A stretch of DNA of 64,000 nucleotides from positions 1 to 64,000 of the forward strand of contig CAWJWO010000001.1 of NCBI GenBank assembly GCA_963846585.1. Direction: 5' to 3'. Numbering within the stretch: the first letter of the stretch is position 1; every line of letters starts with the position of its first letter. Source of the DNA: JAAUTT01 sp963846585 (GTDB taxonomy: Bacteria; Bacteroidota; Bacteroidia; Bacteroidales; JAAUTT01). The notes under the pieces are model-generated. The model saw only the letters and a list, made by a program, of their open reading frames with translations, searched no databases and was not told the DNA's origin. A program made the position numbers and the translations under genes. Positions 26,022-36,029 of the stretch are shown in pieces.

Positions 26022-29000
26022 ATGTTTAAAAATAGTTTATTTATAAATATATTTTTTCTTTTCACCCCATTATTACTTTTTGCCCAATCAACTGACTTAA
26101 GATTCAATCACATTACAACCGAACAAGGCCTTTCTAATAATTATATCCAATCTATTGCCCAGGATCAGGAAGGATTTATCTGGATAGGAACATTTGATGG
26201 ATTGAACAAGCTTGACGGATATAATATTAAAGTTTACAATCATAACTCAGATGATGCAACAAGTTTAATTGACAATTATATAACCTCCGTCTTTGTAGAT
26301 AGCAAAAATATGGTATGGATAGCTACATTAAGTGGCATTAGTGTTTATAATAAGGATAATGATAACTTTATTAATTTTAAAGTTATACAAAGTAAAGATG
26401 AACAAACCTACAATTATATTACAGCAATTATAGAAGATTCAAGAGGAAATATATTATTAACAAATGACAAAGGATGGATATTTCAATTTAACAGGCAAAA
26501 TAATAAGTTTATTATAAGAGAAATGGATAAAATACCGAGCATTAATTGTATGTCCTTCTATAATGATACTTTATTATTTTTAGGTTCAAAAAAAGGCTTG
26601 TATTCATACAATCTTCCTGACAAAAAAGTTAAATTTATAACTTTTAATGATAAATCCATATATAAGCCATTGGTTATTAATTCAATGGTTTTGTTTGACG
26701 ATAAACTTTGGATAGGATCCTCGAATAATGGTGTTGTGATTTATAATTTAAAAAATAAACAAATTTCTTTTTTAAATAAAATGCTCCATATTAATGGCGA
26801 TGGTTGTAACAAGATTAACTGTTTATATGTTGAAAATAATAAAAATCTTTGGATTGGTGATGCTGAAGGAATAAAAGTATTCAATACATTAACAGGGAAT
26901 ATTATCAGATATGATTATATCCCGAATTCAAATTATTCAATTAGCACTGCAGGTGGGACAGCAATATTTATTGATAAACAACAAAACAAATGGATAGGTA
27001 CGGCTTTAGGAGGTGTAAATTTTGCTTCAAAATTGAAGAATTTTTTTAACCTGAAATCTGAAAATGGAGGCTATGTAAGTCTTTCCAAAAATATTGTTTC
27101 TGCAGTACTTAAGGATAAAGAGAATTATTTATGGGTAGGTTATTTTAACGAAGGAATAGATAAAATCAATCCTGCTAAAAATGCTAAAATTACATTTATA
27201 CATGATGAAAACAAACTCAATACTTTAGGACATTCTACCGTTTTATCCATTTACCAAAGTAAAAATGCCGATATTTGGGTTGGCACTTATACCGGTGGTT
27301 TAGAACATTATAATAAACACAACCATGAATTTTATTCCTATCAATATGATGCTTCCAATTATAACAGTATCGCTGGAAATGATGTCAGGTCAATTATTGA
27401 AGATAAATATGGAAATTTATGGTTACTGATACACGGTGTCGGCATAGATAAATTTAACATCAGGAATAAAAAATTCATTCATTATTATTACGGCCCCACT
27501 GATAAAAATGCCATTATCAGTAATTGGAATTTTAAAATTATTATTGATAGTTACGATTCCATTTGGATTGCCAGTACCGTTGGCCTTTGCAAATTAAATT
27601 ATGATGGTACCGTTAATGAAGTTTTTCACAACATCCCTGGAAATAAAACGAGTTTAAGTAGTAATTATATTCATGATATTCATGAAGATAAGAGAAAGAA
27701 TCTTTGGATTGGGACTTTTGAAGGGTTAAATTATTTTAACCGGAAAACCCGCGAATTTAACAGGATTTCAAAAGAAAACGGGCTTGAAGATGACAATATT
27801 AAAAGCATTTTGAGTGACAATAAAAATAATATCTGGGTTTCTACTAATAAGGGGATAAGTCGCGTTAGCCCTGTTTTTGTTAATGATAATTGCCTAAAAT
27901 CGTATATTATAAGAAATTATACTGAAAGTGACGGTATTAATTCAAAATCATTTTTTGAAGGTGCGTGTTATTACGATTCAATTAACAATGAAATGTATTT
28001 TGGAGGTTTAAAAGGCCTAACTTACTTTATTCCTGATAGTATTAAAGATGATAACCTGCAAAAAAATACGGTAATATTCACCGATTTTAAATTATTTTAT
28101 CGCTCAGTTTCTTACCATGATAAAAATTATGTACTGAAAAAAGATATTAGTCAAACCAAAATAATAAAACTTAAATTTTCTCAAAATGTAATAACCTTTG
28201 AATATAATGTCCTGAATTTTATAATTCCTGCAAAAAATAAGTTTGCATATATAATGGAAGGCTTCGATAAAAAATGGAATAATGTCGGTTTGGAACATAA
28301 GGCTACTTATACTAACCTTGATCCGGGAAAATATACCTTTAGGGTAAAGGCTTCGAATAATGACGGTACATGGAATGATTCGGATACTAATATACAGATA
28401 ATAATTGACCCGCCTTTCTGGAAATCGGTTTATGCACTAATTATTCTTATAATAATATTAAGTATTGTTTTGTACATTATTTACAGTTTTATTGTTTATC
28501 GTGAAAACCTTAAAAATGAAATTAAATTTGAAAAAATCAATTCCAGAAATTTGCATGAAATAGATGAATTAAAATTCAACTTTTTTACACAGGTATCACA
28601 TGAATTCAGGACACCACTCACACTTATACTTGGACCGTTAGATCGATTATTAAAGCAAAGTGCTGAAAATACTATTACACGGGACTATCTAGAACTTATA
28701 TATAAAAATGCACAACGCTTAAAACGTTTAATTAACCAGCTACTGGACTTTCGCAAAAATGAAGAAGGCTTTTTAAAACTTGAAACATCCCTGGACGACA
28801 TTATTTTATTTATCAGAAGAATATCCGGAATCTTTAATGATCTTGCCCAACAAAGAAATATTACCTATAAATTTAATTCTTCCGTAACAACTTTATATAC
28901 ATTCTTCGATCCTGATAAACTTGACAAAATATTGTATAACCTTATTTCAAACGCTTTCAAATATACCCCTGATAAAGGTGAAATTTTAATTTCAATCGAC

Positions 29001-30164
29001 ATATTAAAAAGTGAAGTCTTAGCCAATGAGGATAATCCGGAAAGTGTCAGGATAAAAATCTCTGATACCGGAAATGGAATACCAAAAGATTCGTTGGAAA
29101 AGATATTTAACTTGTTTTATCAGGTAGATGGTAAAAAGCAAACTGAAGGGACAGGTATAGGCCTGGCTTTGACTAAAGAACTTGTAAAATTGCATAAAGG
29201 TAAATTAATTGTTGAAAGTGAGGTTGGAAAAGGCAGTTGCTTCTCGGTAATATTACCAGTTTCAGATTTGGAACATGATAATAGCCAAATAATAGAAAAT
29301 AGTATGGGTTATGATAAAAAATTTGAGGAGTTTTCAAGCGAATCAAATACTTTTATTTACACGCCCGTAAAATCGCCTCCTGTAAGGGACGAAAATATTC
29401 CGATAATTTTGGTTGTTGAAGATAATAGAGATTTGCTGTATTATTTGCAATATGAACTAAGCCTTTTCTATAATGTTTTTATTGCCTCAAATGGTAATGA
29501 AGGATATACAATTGCTACCAAAGAAATCCCGAATTTGATAATTTCAGATATAGTAATGCCTGGAATCAATGGTATTGAGTTATGTAAACAATTAAAGATT
29601 GATGAGAAGACAAGTCATATACCTGTAATATTATTAACCGCCAGATCGCTTGAAGAGAATAAAATTGAAGGTTTTGAAACCGGTGCAGATGATTATGTTA
29701 TAAAACCTTTTAATATTTCAACACTTATTGTACGAATAAATAACTTAATTGTATCACGTAAAAAATTAAGAGAATTATTTGGGAAAGAAAATGATTTTTC
29801 ACCTGTTAAAATTGCAGTCAATATTGTGGATGAAATGTTCCTTAAAAAAGTGGTGGAAGCCATAGACGAAAATTTATCCAATACTCAATTTGGCCCCAAT
29901 GAATTGGCCAGTAGATTATTATTAAGCAGGGCGCAACTTTATCGAAAAATTAAAGCGCTTACCAATCTTTCAGTATCTGATTTTATCCGGACAATGAAAC
30001 TAAATAAGGCATCTGAAATGTTATTGGAAAACAAATACCATATAAATGAATTGGCCTATAGCTTAGGATATACCGAACAATCAAATTTTACACGCGATTT
30101 CAAGCAACAATTTGGTGAAACCCCGACAAATTTCATTTCTAAAAGAAAAAAACATATGCAATAA
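26022..30164 (+). CDS. Hybrid two-component system sensor-regulator (HTCS)
   Basis: A 1380-residue single-protein two-component system of Bacteroidota type. Signal peptide 1-22 (ends LFAQS). The periplasmic part (~25-800) is made of repeated propeller blades (DQEGFIWIGTFDGL, NLWIG repeats) and a Y_Y_Y domain (~735-800). Then come a membrane helix (~803-826), HisKA (SHEFRTPLTLI, H860), HATPase_c (GTGIGLALTKEL), a receiver (D1176 in ISDIVMPG) and an AraC-type HTH (~1285-1377; ELAYSLGYTEQSNFTRDFKQ). It senses oligosaccharides directly and activates glycan-use genes. Its stop is 1 bp from the stop of the convergent sugar symporter gene. The signal is likely a pentose polymer fragment, by context only. 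Confidence 0.95.
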   Translation: MFKNSLFINIFFLFTPLLLFAQSTDLRFNHITTEQGLSNNYIQSIAQDQEGFIWIGTFDGLNKLDGYNIKVYNHNSDDATSLIDNYITSVFVDSKNMVWIATLSGISVYNKDNDNFINFKVIQSKDEQTYNYITAIIEDSRGNILLTNDKGWIFQFNRQNNKFIIREMDKIPSINCMSFYNDTLLFLGSKKGLYSYNLPDKKVKFITFNDKSIYKPLVINSMVLFDDKLWIGSSNNGVVIYNLKNKQISFLNKMLHINGDGCNKINCLYVENNKNLWIGDAEGIKVFNTLTGNIIRYDYIPNSNYSISTAGGTAIFIDKQQNKWIGTALGGVNFASKLKNFFNLKSENGGYVSLSKNIVSAVLKDKENYLWVGYFNEGIDKINPAKNAKITFIHDENKLNTLGHSTVLSIYQSKNADIWVGTYTGGLEHYNKHNHEFYSYQYDASNYNSIAGNDVRSIIEDKYGNLWLLIHGVGIDKFNIRNKKFIHYYYGPTDKNAIISNWNFKIIIDSYDSIWIASTVGLCKLNYDGTVNEVFHNIPGNKTSLSSNYIHDIHEDKRKNLWIGTFEGLNYFNRKTREFNRISKENGLEDDNIKSILSDNKNNIWVSTNKGISRVSPVFVNDNCLKSYIIRNYTESDGINSKSFFEGACYYDSINNEMYFGGLKGLTYFIPDSIKDDNLQKNTVIFTDFKLFYRSVSYHDKNYVLKKDISQTKIIKLKFSQNVITFEYNVLNFIIPAKNKFAYIMEGFDKKWNNVGLEHKATYTNLDPGKYTFRVKASNNDGTWNDSDTNIQIIIDPPFWKSVYALIILIIILSIVLYIIYSFIVYRENLKNEIKFEKINSRNLHEIDELKFNFFTQVSHEFRTPLTLILGPLDRLLKQSAENTITRDYLELIYKNAQRLKRLINQLLDFRKNEEGFLKLETSLDDIILFIRRISGIFNDLAQQRNITYKFNSSVTTLYTFFDPDKLDKILYNLISNAFKYTPDKGEILISIDILKSEVLANEDNPESVRIKISDTGNGIPKDSLEKIFNLFYQVDGKKQTEGTGIGLALTKELVKLHKGKLIVESEVGKGSCFSVILPVSDLEHDNSQIIENSMGYDKKFEEFSSESNTFIYTPVKSPPVRDENIPIILVVEDNRDLLYYLQYELSLFYNVFIASNGNEGYTIATKEIPNLIISDIVMPGINGIELCKQLKIDEKTSHIPVILLTARSLEENKIEGFETGADDYVIKPFNISTLIVRINNLIVSRKKLRELFGKENDFSPVKIAVNIVDEMFLKKVVEAIDENLSNTQFGPNELASRLLLSRAQLYRKIKALTNLSVSDFIRTMKLNKASEMLLENKYHINELAYSLGYTEQSNFTRDFKQQFGETPTNFISKRKKHMQ

Positions 30165-30165
30165 T

Positions 30166-31818
30166 TTACTTTCCCCAAAGTTTTTCCATTTCTTCGAGAG
30201 TCTTACCTTTGGTTTCAGGAACCAGCTTCCATATAAAAATGGCTGAAAGCAAACCCATAACGCCATAAATCCAATAGGAAAAACCATGATGAAACTTTCC
30301 GGTAAGCCATTGGTTATCGTTCATCATCGGGAACGTAAGTGAAATTATCCAATTGGCAATCCATTGCGCTGCTACGGCAATTGACATGGCCCCACGGATA
30401 CTGTTGGGAAATATCTCTGCCAATAATACCCATGTCACAGGGCCCCAACTCATGGCAAAAGAAGCTGTATAAGTAAGCATGAATATCAATGCGAACATAC
30501 CCTGATTATTCATAAAAAATGCCAATCCAAGTGCAACCATGCTTACCGCCATTCCGAGGGAACCTATTATCATCAATGGCTTACGACCAAATCGGTCGAC
30601 GGTAAGAATCGCCACTACCGTGAATGAAAGGTTTACAACTCCGACTATAATTGTTTGATAAAGTGACGCATATGTAGATGAACCCACGTTTCGGAATATA
30701 TTGCCGGCATAATATAATACAACATTAATACCTACAAATTGCTGAAATACCGATAACATAATCCCTATAAATATTACAAAAAAACCATATGAAAGCCAGG
30801 GGGCACTTTTTTCGTGAATGGTATCTTTTATTTCACGAAGTATAACATTTGCATTTTCCTTCCCTGCAATTTTATTAAGTACCTGTAAGGCCTTTTCATC
30901 TTTTCCTTTCATTACAAGATAGCGGGGAGTTTCGGGTACAAATAATAAAAGAATAAGAAAAATACCTGCCGGTATGGCTCCTGAAAAGAACATCCAGCGC
31001 CACCCGTCAGTTACAAGCCATTGTTCGTTACCTTGTTTGGCAATAATTAAGTTAACACAATAAATCACCAGCATACCAAAAATAATGGCGAACTGGTTCC
31101 ATGACACTAACTTACCACGAACCTTAGCCGGTGCAATTTCTGCGATATACATGGGCGATATCATAGAGGCAATGCCAACTCCAATTCCTCCGATAATACG
31201 ATATACTACAAAAGAATACACGGGCAATGTTCCAAAAACATTAAAAAATTCAGGTTTCCATGCCCCAACCGCTGACAGGGAAAAGGCAATAGCAGAAATA
31301 ATGAGGCCTTTTTTTCTTCCCAGTGACTTTGAAATAAATCCGGAAATTGCTCCACCGATAACACATCCAATTAATGCACTGGCTATTACAAAACCTTTTA
31401 TCGCATCGGAATAATCTTTTAAAGACGATGTATCAGTAAGAAGTTTCTTTCCAAGAAAATTGACAGCCCACACTGTTAATAGTGCAATTATGATAACTAA
31501 TGATAGTATACCTTTACTTTTGCCAATGAGCTTAATTATCTGACCTGAAATAATGAAAAATACGAGGTACAGAACCAGTACCATTAAAAGTTTATATTGA
31601 CTGATTAATTGAATGGCATACGATAAATGGGAAGGATCGAGCATTTTGGTAATATAAAATTCCACCAATGACTTTTCTGCACCATTTACCACGGCTGTGT
31701 CGTAACCGAAAAGCAGCCCTCCTAAGGTTGCCACCAGCGTTAAGGCTGTAATATACAAAGGATTTCCTTTCTGAAAGGAAGTGGATGCTGAATTAGTTGA
31801 AGTATAAATGTATGACAT
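30166..31818 (-). CDS. xylE: Xylose:H+ symporter (sugar porter family MFS)
   Basis: A 550-residue MFS sugar porter. Visible: GGLLFGYDTAVVNGA at TM1, SKSLGRKKGL, RIIGGIGVGIASMISPMYIAEIAP, VPETPRYLVMKGK, the QQFVGINVVLYYAG substrate-site helix, DRFGRKPLM, and PETKGKTLEEME at the C-terminus. It imports a pentose or hexose with a proton. It is ~60 residues longer than E. coli XylE because of an extra stretch (~40-130) with two more hydrophobic segments after TM1, a form seen in Bacteroidota porters. It is third in line after xylB and xylA on the same strand. Confidence 0.9.
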   Translation of the reverse strand: MSYIYTSTNSASTSFQKGNPLYITALTLVATLGGLLFGYDTAVVNGAEKSLVEFYITKMLDPSHLSYAIQLISQYKLLMVLVLYLVFFIISGQIIKLIGKSKGILSLVIIIALLTVWAVNFLGKKLLTDTSSLKDYSDAIKGFVIASALIGCVIGGAISGFISKSLGRKKGLIISAIAFSLSAVGAWKPEFFNVFGTLPVYSFVVYRIIGGIGVGIASMISPMYIAEIAPAKVRGKLVSWNQFAIIFGMLVIYCVNLIIAKQGNEQWLVTDGWRWMFFSGAIPAGIFLILLLFVPETPRYLVMKGKDEKALQVLNKIAGKENANVILREIKDTIHEKSAPWLSYGFFVIFIGIMLSVFQQFVGINVVLYYAGNIFRNVGSSTYASLYQTIIVGVVNLSFTVVAILTVDRFGRKPLMIIGSLGMAVSMVALGLAFFMNNQGMFALIFMLTYTASFAMSWGPVTWVLLAEIFPNSIRGAMSIAVAAQWIANWIISLTFPMMNDNQWLTGKFHHGFSYWIYGVMGLLSAIFIWKLVPETKGKTLEEMEKLWGK

Positions 31819-31890
31819 GTTAATTGTTAGTTGTTAGTTGTAATTAAAATATGTTTATAAACTTTATAAACCCATTTTCAAAATTATTAC

Positions 31891-33219
31891 CTAAATGTAC
31901 AAATTTATGATGGCTTCATACAATTCCTGCTTCCCGCTAATCTGCTTTGGTTCACCGTGGCCCACGGCAAAATTACGCAGATCTTCAAGAGTAAGTTTGC
32001 CATCTTCAAAGGCTTTTCCTTCCCCATGGTCAAACGATGCATATCGTTCTTCACGTAATTTTAGATAATCTGATTTTTTCAGAATGTTATCAGCAATGAT
32101 CAAAGCACGTGCAAAGACATCCATTGCAGAAATGTGAGCAATAAACATATCATCCAGATCGGTAGAGTTACGACGAACTTTGGCATCGAAATTTACACCT
32201 CCTCCCTGAAGTCCACCTGATTCTATTATCACAAGCATTGCTTCTACAATTTCGTACAAGTTGATTGGGAACTGGTCTGTGTCCCAACCATTGAAGGCAT
32301 CACCGCGGTTGGCATCAATACTTCCCAACATTGAAGCATCGGCAGCAACCTGCAAATCGTGTTGAAAACTATGACCGGCCAGAGTTGCATGGTTAACCTC
32401 TATATTCAATTTGAAATCTTTATCCAATCCGAAATGACGCAGGAATCCAACCACAGTGGCAGCGTCAAAGTCGTACTGATGTTTGGTTGGTTCCATGGGC
32501 TTGGGTTCAATAAAAAACCAACCTTTAAACCCATGCTTGCGTGCATAATCTTTGGCCAGGTGTAAAAATTTTGCCAAATGCTCCTGTTCACGTTTCATGT
32601 TGGTGTTGAGCAGCGACATGTATCCTTCGCGTCCTCCCCAGAAAACATAATTTTCACCCTTTAACTCAATAGTAGCATCCAATGCATTTTTAACCTGGGT
32701 GGCAGCATATGCAAGTACGTGAAAATCCGGATTGGTGGAGGCGCCGTTCATATACCTGGGATTTGAAAAAACATTTGCAGTACCCCATAATAATTTTACG
32801 CCGGAAGATTTCTGTTTTTCTCCGGCATATTCTATAATTGCGGTAAACCTTCTCTCATATTCGGCAATCGAATGTCCTTCATCCACCAGATCGATGTCGT
32901 GAAAACAATAGTAAGGCACTCCAAGTTTGGTAATAAACTCGAATGCGGCATCCATTTTGTCTTTTGCAAGTTGCATAGGATTTTTATTATTATTCCATGG
33001 TAAAATACGGGTACCAGGGCCAAATGGATCTCCACCGGTCCCACAGAATGAATGCCAGTATGCAACTGCAAAACGAAAATGATCCTTCATTGATTTACCT
33101 GCAATCTGCATGTTTTCATTATAATAATGGAATGCCAGCGGGTTTTTTGATTCATTTCCTTCAAATGTGATTTTCCCCATTCCCGGGAAAAATTCTTTGT
33201 TTCCTAGTAAAATACTCAT
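31891..33219 (-). CDS. xylA: Xylose isomerase
   Basis: A 442-residue TIM-barrel enzyme converting D-xylose to D-xylulose using two divalent metals. Signature segments are CFHDIDL (catalytic His and Asp pair), LLWGTANVFSNPRYM, VFWGGREGY, FIEPKPMEPTKHQYD (metal Glu and Lys), IEVNHATLAGH, and GSIDANRGD followed by WDTDQFP. Length and motifs match the long class II isomerases. It lies between the xylulokinase and the symporter genes, all on the minus strand, and is separated from xylB by a repeat-filled 235-bp gap rather than being tightly packed. Confidence 0.96.
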   Translation of the reverse strand: MSILLGNKEFFPGMGKITFEGNESKNPLAFHYYNENMQIAGKSMKDHFRFAVAYWHSFCGTGGDPFGPGTRILPWNNNKNPMQLAKDKMDAAFEFITKLGVPYYCFHDIDLVDEGHSIAEYERRFTAIIEYAGEKQKSSGVKLLWGTANVFSNPRYMNGASTNPDFHVLAYAATQVKNALDATIELKGENYVFWGGREGYMSLLNTNMKREQEHLAKFLHLAKDYARKHGFKGWFFIEPKPMEPTKHQYDFDAATVVGFLRHFGLDKDFKLNIEVNHATLAGHSFQHDLQVAADASMLGSIDANRGDAFNGWDTDQFPINLYEIVEAMLVIIESGGLQGGGVNFDAKVRRNSTDLDDMFIAHISAMDVFARALIIADNILKKSDYLKLREERYASFDHGEGKAFEDGKLTLEDLRNFAVGHGEPKQISGKQELYEAIINLYI

Positions 33220-33220
33220 A

Positions 33221-33462
33221 AGTGTTAGTTGTTAGTTGTTAGTTGTTAGTTGTTAGTTGTTAGTTGTTAGTTGTTAGGAAATTATGTTTATAAAGTTTAT
33301 AAAAAGTTTATAAAGTTTATAAAATTCTAATTAACATTAATTCTCTATAAAATAATCTATATTTTTATAAACCTTATAAACCTTATAAACTTCATAAACT
33401 CATTTTCAAATTGACACATTTCCTGCCCTGAGCGTAGTCGAAGGGTCAAATTATCAAATTAT
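33221..33462. repeat. Repeat-filled xylA-xylB gap
   Basis: Three phrases are stacked here. 33223-33278 is a tandem TTAGTTG array of about seven copies. 33284-33405 holds repeated TTTATAAAC/TTATAAACC units. 33415-33462 contains CCCTGAGCGTAGTCGAAGGG with flanks, which recurs at 55091-55138 with 46 of 48 identical bases. The last repeat overlaps the final nine bases of xylB. Confidence 0.85.
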
Positions 33463-34938
33463 CTTATTAAGTGCCTCAAGCCATATTCCATATGCATCCT
33501 GATATTGTGAAAGCCTTGTATAATCAGGATCTATAGTACGCATTGATATGAATCCCCTGAATGTTTCTGCAGGTGAATGAAATAATCCCGCACCCAATCC
33601 GGCACCTTTGGCTGCTCCCTGAGCTCCGTCAGTATCATATAATTCGATAGTTGTTCCTGTAATTCCGGCAAGTGTTTCAGTGAAAATTGAACTCAGGAAC
33701 ATATTGGTATTTCCGGCCCTGATTATCGCAGGGTGTATTCCGGTTTGTTTCATAATTTCCATGCCATAATGAAATGCAAATACAATTCCTTCCTGTGCTG
33801 CACGCAGTAAATGTTCAGAAGAATGGGAATTGAAACGCAGATGGCCCATCCAACTTCCTGTATCCCTGTTGCCCAATATACGTTCAGCACCGTTACCAAA
33901 TGGAAGAATAATAAGGCCATCCGAACCAATGTTAATATGAGATGCAATTTCATTCATACTTTCATATGTATTGTTCATATGTCCGGTGTTCTTTCGTAAC
34001 CATGCATTAAGTATCCCGGTGCCGTTAATACATAGTAATATTCCCAATCGTGTCTGTAATTTTGTGTGATTTACGTGTGCAAAAGTGTTTATTCTCGATT
34101 GCGGATCATACCTGACTACATCGGATATACCGTAAACCACGCCTGATGTTCCGGCAGTCGCTGCAATTTCGCCCGGATTGAGTACATTGAGCGAAAAGGC
34201 GTTGTTTGGCTGATCGCCTGCCTTGTATGTAACCGGGATTCCCTGGCTGATACCAAGCTCTCCGGCAGCTTTAAGTGTTACCTTTCCTACTTCTGAAAAG
34301 GTTGGCAAAAGATCCGGCATAATATCGGATGAAAACCCAAAATGGTGCAAAAGAAAATCAGCAAGTCTATTATTTTTAAAATCCCAGAAGATACCTTCAG
34401 AAAATCCTGAAATTGTAGAGCTTACTGCACCTGTAAGTTTGAGTGAAATAAAATCACCTGGTAATAATATTTTATAAATTTTCGCAAAGATTTCAGGTTC
34501 ATTTTCCTGCACCCATTTAAGTTTTGATGCAGTGAAGTTGCCAGGTGAATTTAAAAGATGGTTAAGGCAATACTCCTCCCCCAATGTTTTAAAAGCCTTT
34601 TCCCCTATTGATACAGCGCGGCTGTCGCACCAAATAATACATGGCCGTAAAACTTTATAATTATGGTCAATACATACCAATCCATGCATTTGATATGATA
34701 TTCCAATTGCTTTAATATCCTTACCATTAGTATGAGATTTGTTAAGAACCTCTCTTGTAGCAAGTTTAAGGTTTTTCCACCACATTTCCGGATCCTGTTC
34801 CGCCCACCCTTGTTTAACTGAGGCAATATCCATTTCATTTTTAGGCGACCAGGCACCAGCTACGCTCTTTCTGGTATCAATATCCACCAGGCTGGCTTTA
34901 ATGGATGAACTTCCAATGTCATATCCAAGTAAATACAT
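33454..34938 (-). CDS. xylB: Xylulokinase
   Basis: A 494-residue FGGY carbohydrate kinase phosphorylating D-xylulose to xylulose 5-phosphate. N-terminal phosphate loop YLLGYDIGSSSIKAS, substrate region SYQMHGLVCID, CIIWCDSRA, KAGDQPNNAFSLNVL (catalytic Asp), the GTSGVVYG ATP-site loop and the C-terminal GAQGAAKGAGLGAGL glycine-rich segment. Full length. It is first of the three xyl genes, 237 bp downstream of the Nudix regulator gene on the same strand. Confidence 0.95.
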   Translation of the reverse strand: MYLLGYDIGSSSIKASLVDIDTRKSVAGAWSPKNEMDIASVKQGWAEQDPEMWWKNLKLATREVLNKSHTNGKDIKAIGISYQMHGLVCIDHNYKVLRPCIIWCDSRAVSIGEKAFKTLGEEYCLNHLLNSPGNFTASKLKWVQENEPEIFAKIYKILLPGDFISLKLTGAVSSTISGFSEGIFWDFKNNRLADFLLHHFGFSSDIMPDLLPTFSEVGKVTLKAAGELGISQGIPVTYKAGDQPNNAFSLNVLNPGEIAATAGTSGVVYGISDVVRYDPQSRINTFAHVNHTKLQTRLGILLCINGTGILNAWLRKNTGHMNNTYESMNEIASHINIGSDGLIILPFGNGAERILGNRDTGSWMGHLRFNSHSSEHLLRAAQEGIVFAFHYGMEIMKQTGIHPAIIRAGNTNMFLSSIFTETLAGITGTTIELYDTDGAQGAAKGAGLGAGLFHSPAETFRGFISMRTIDPDYTRLSQYQDAYGIWLEALNKII

Positions 34939-35171
34939 GTTAGTTGTTAGTTGTTAGTTGTTAGGTTAATATTAGAATCAAGAGCCAAGAGCCAGGAACC
35001 AAGATAAACTGAACGTGAAACATGATAATCCGAAAATGAATTATCAATGTTTTATAAATTTTATTTATTACTTCATGCATACTATTATATTCAATATTCT
35101 TATTTTCTATTTATTACATCTTAGTTCTAATATCTCTTGTCTTGGTTCTTGGTTCTTGGTTCCTGGCTCTG
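34938..35171. repeat. Repeats between the Nudix regulator and xylB
   Basis: 34938-34965 carries TTAGTTG units and 34977-35003 an AGAGCCAAGAGCCAGGAACCAAG unit. 35136-35171 carries the same phrase inverted (CTTGGTTCTTGGTTCCTGG), so the AT-rich middle could be looped out by a ~25-bp imperfect stem. No operator could be singled out in this gap. Confidence 0.75.
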
Positions 35172-35175
35172 TTAA

Positions 35176-35895
35176 TTATAAATTAAAACCGTTTATTTCT
35201 TTACGATGTTTTGAATAAAGTTTTTTATCAAACCGGTAGAGAAGTGCAGGTTTGTGACTCACCCCTTTTTCTTTTTCATTAAGATTTACTAAAAATTTTA
35301 ATGGTAGTATTTTTTTTCGAAAATTTCTATTATCCAATTTTTTCCCAAGAATGGCTTCGTAAATATTTTGGAGTTCCCTGATAGTAAAATATTGCGGTAA
35401 TAATTCGAAACAAACAGGTTCTGTACGCACCTCTTTTTGTAATACCTCCAAAGCCTTTTTAATTATCAGGTTATGATCGAATACCAATGCAGGCAATTCA
35501 TCAACAGGAAGCCAGATGGTTTTATCAGTTCTACTGCTTTCATGAAGTTTAATAAGAGAATAATAAGCTATAGTCACTACCCTTTCAACAGAAGTTTTAC
35601 TTGTTTTTTTTAACCAGTTAAGATCTTCCTCCGGTGTAAGTCTTGATGGTGATCCGAAAACATGAAATTGTTTAAGAAAAATATTATCCAATCCTGTTAA
35701 CTCTTTCAGAGTTCTGTAGGCCGAGGCATCCAGGTCTTCATTCTCCAGAATCAGGTTACCTGGGAGTTTGAGTGTATGAACGTTGTTTCCTTCATTTACA
35801 GTTTTATCCTTTTCAATCAACAATACCTTTATCTTTTTGGCATCGAAGCCAAAAACAACACAGTCAACTGAAACATGAGGATTTAAGTTTACCAT
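35176..35895 (-). CDS. Nudix-type sugar-responsive transcription regulator
   Basis: A 239-residue protein: N-terminal Nudix fold (~8-150) and C-terminal winged helix (~160-235; YFTIRELQNIYEAILGKKLDNRNFRKKIL), the NrtR/AraR-like architecture that controls arabinose and xylose use in Bacteroidota. The Nudix box (GX5EX7REUXEEXGU) is degenerate: the RE and EE pairs are largely replaced in LPGNLIL...YRTLKELTGL. So the domain probably senses a sugar-related ligand without hydrolysis. It lies upstream of xylB-xylA-xylE in the same direction and is the probable local regulator. Confidence 0.85.
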   Translation of the reverse strand: MVNLNPHVSVDCVVFGFDAKKIKVLLIEKDKTVNEGNNVHTLKLPGNLILENEDLDASAYRTLKELTGLDNIFLKQFHVFGSPSRLTPEEDLNWLKKTSKTSVERVVTIAYYSLIKLHESSRTDKTIWLPVDELPALVFDHNLIIKKALEVLQKEVRTEPVCFELLPQYFTIRELQNIYEAILGKKLDNRNFRKKILPLKFLVNLNEKEKGVSHKPALLYRFDKKLYSKHRKEINGFNL

Positions 35896-35942
35896 TGCTC
35901 TATTTATTCAGGGACTAATGTATAAAGAATGAATATAAATTC

Positions 35943-35972
35943 CAAACTTAGCGTTATAAATACGCTATCAAA
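35943..35972 (-). promoter_or_regulatory. Promoter with internal dyad upstream of the Nudix regulator
   Basis: On the minus strand TTTG (35972-35969), 18 bp, then TAAGTTTG (35950-35943) approximate the Bacteroidota promoter. A dyad TAGCGT-N7-ACGCTA (35949-35967) fills the spacer, an ideal place for repression, probably by the regulator itself. I found no second copy of the dyad near xylB or the symporters. Confidence 0.45.
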
Positions 35973-36029
35973 ATGAAAATTTTATATTTTATCTACCTGA
36001 TTTTAATTATAGTTAACTTGAAATTAACC

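Noticed and set aside
33223..33278. TTAGTTG tandem array considered as a CRISPR array
   Set aside because: The repeat is 7 bp without spacers, so it is a simple tandem repeat; no cas genes in the window.
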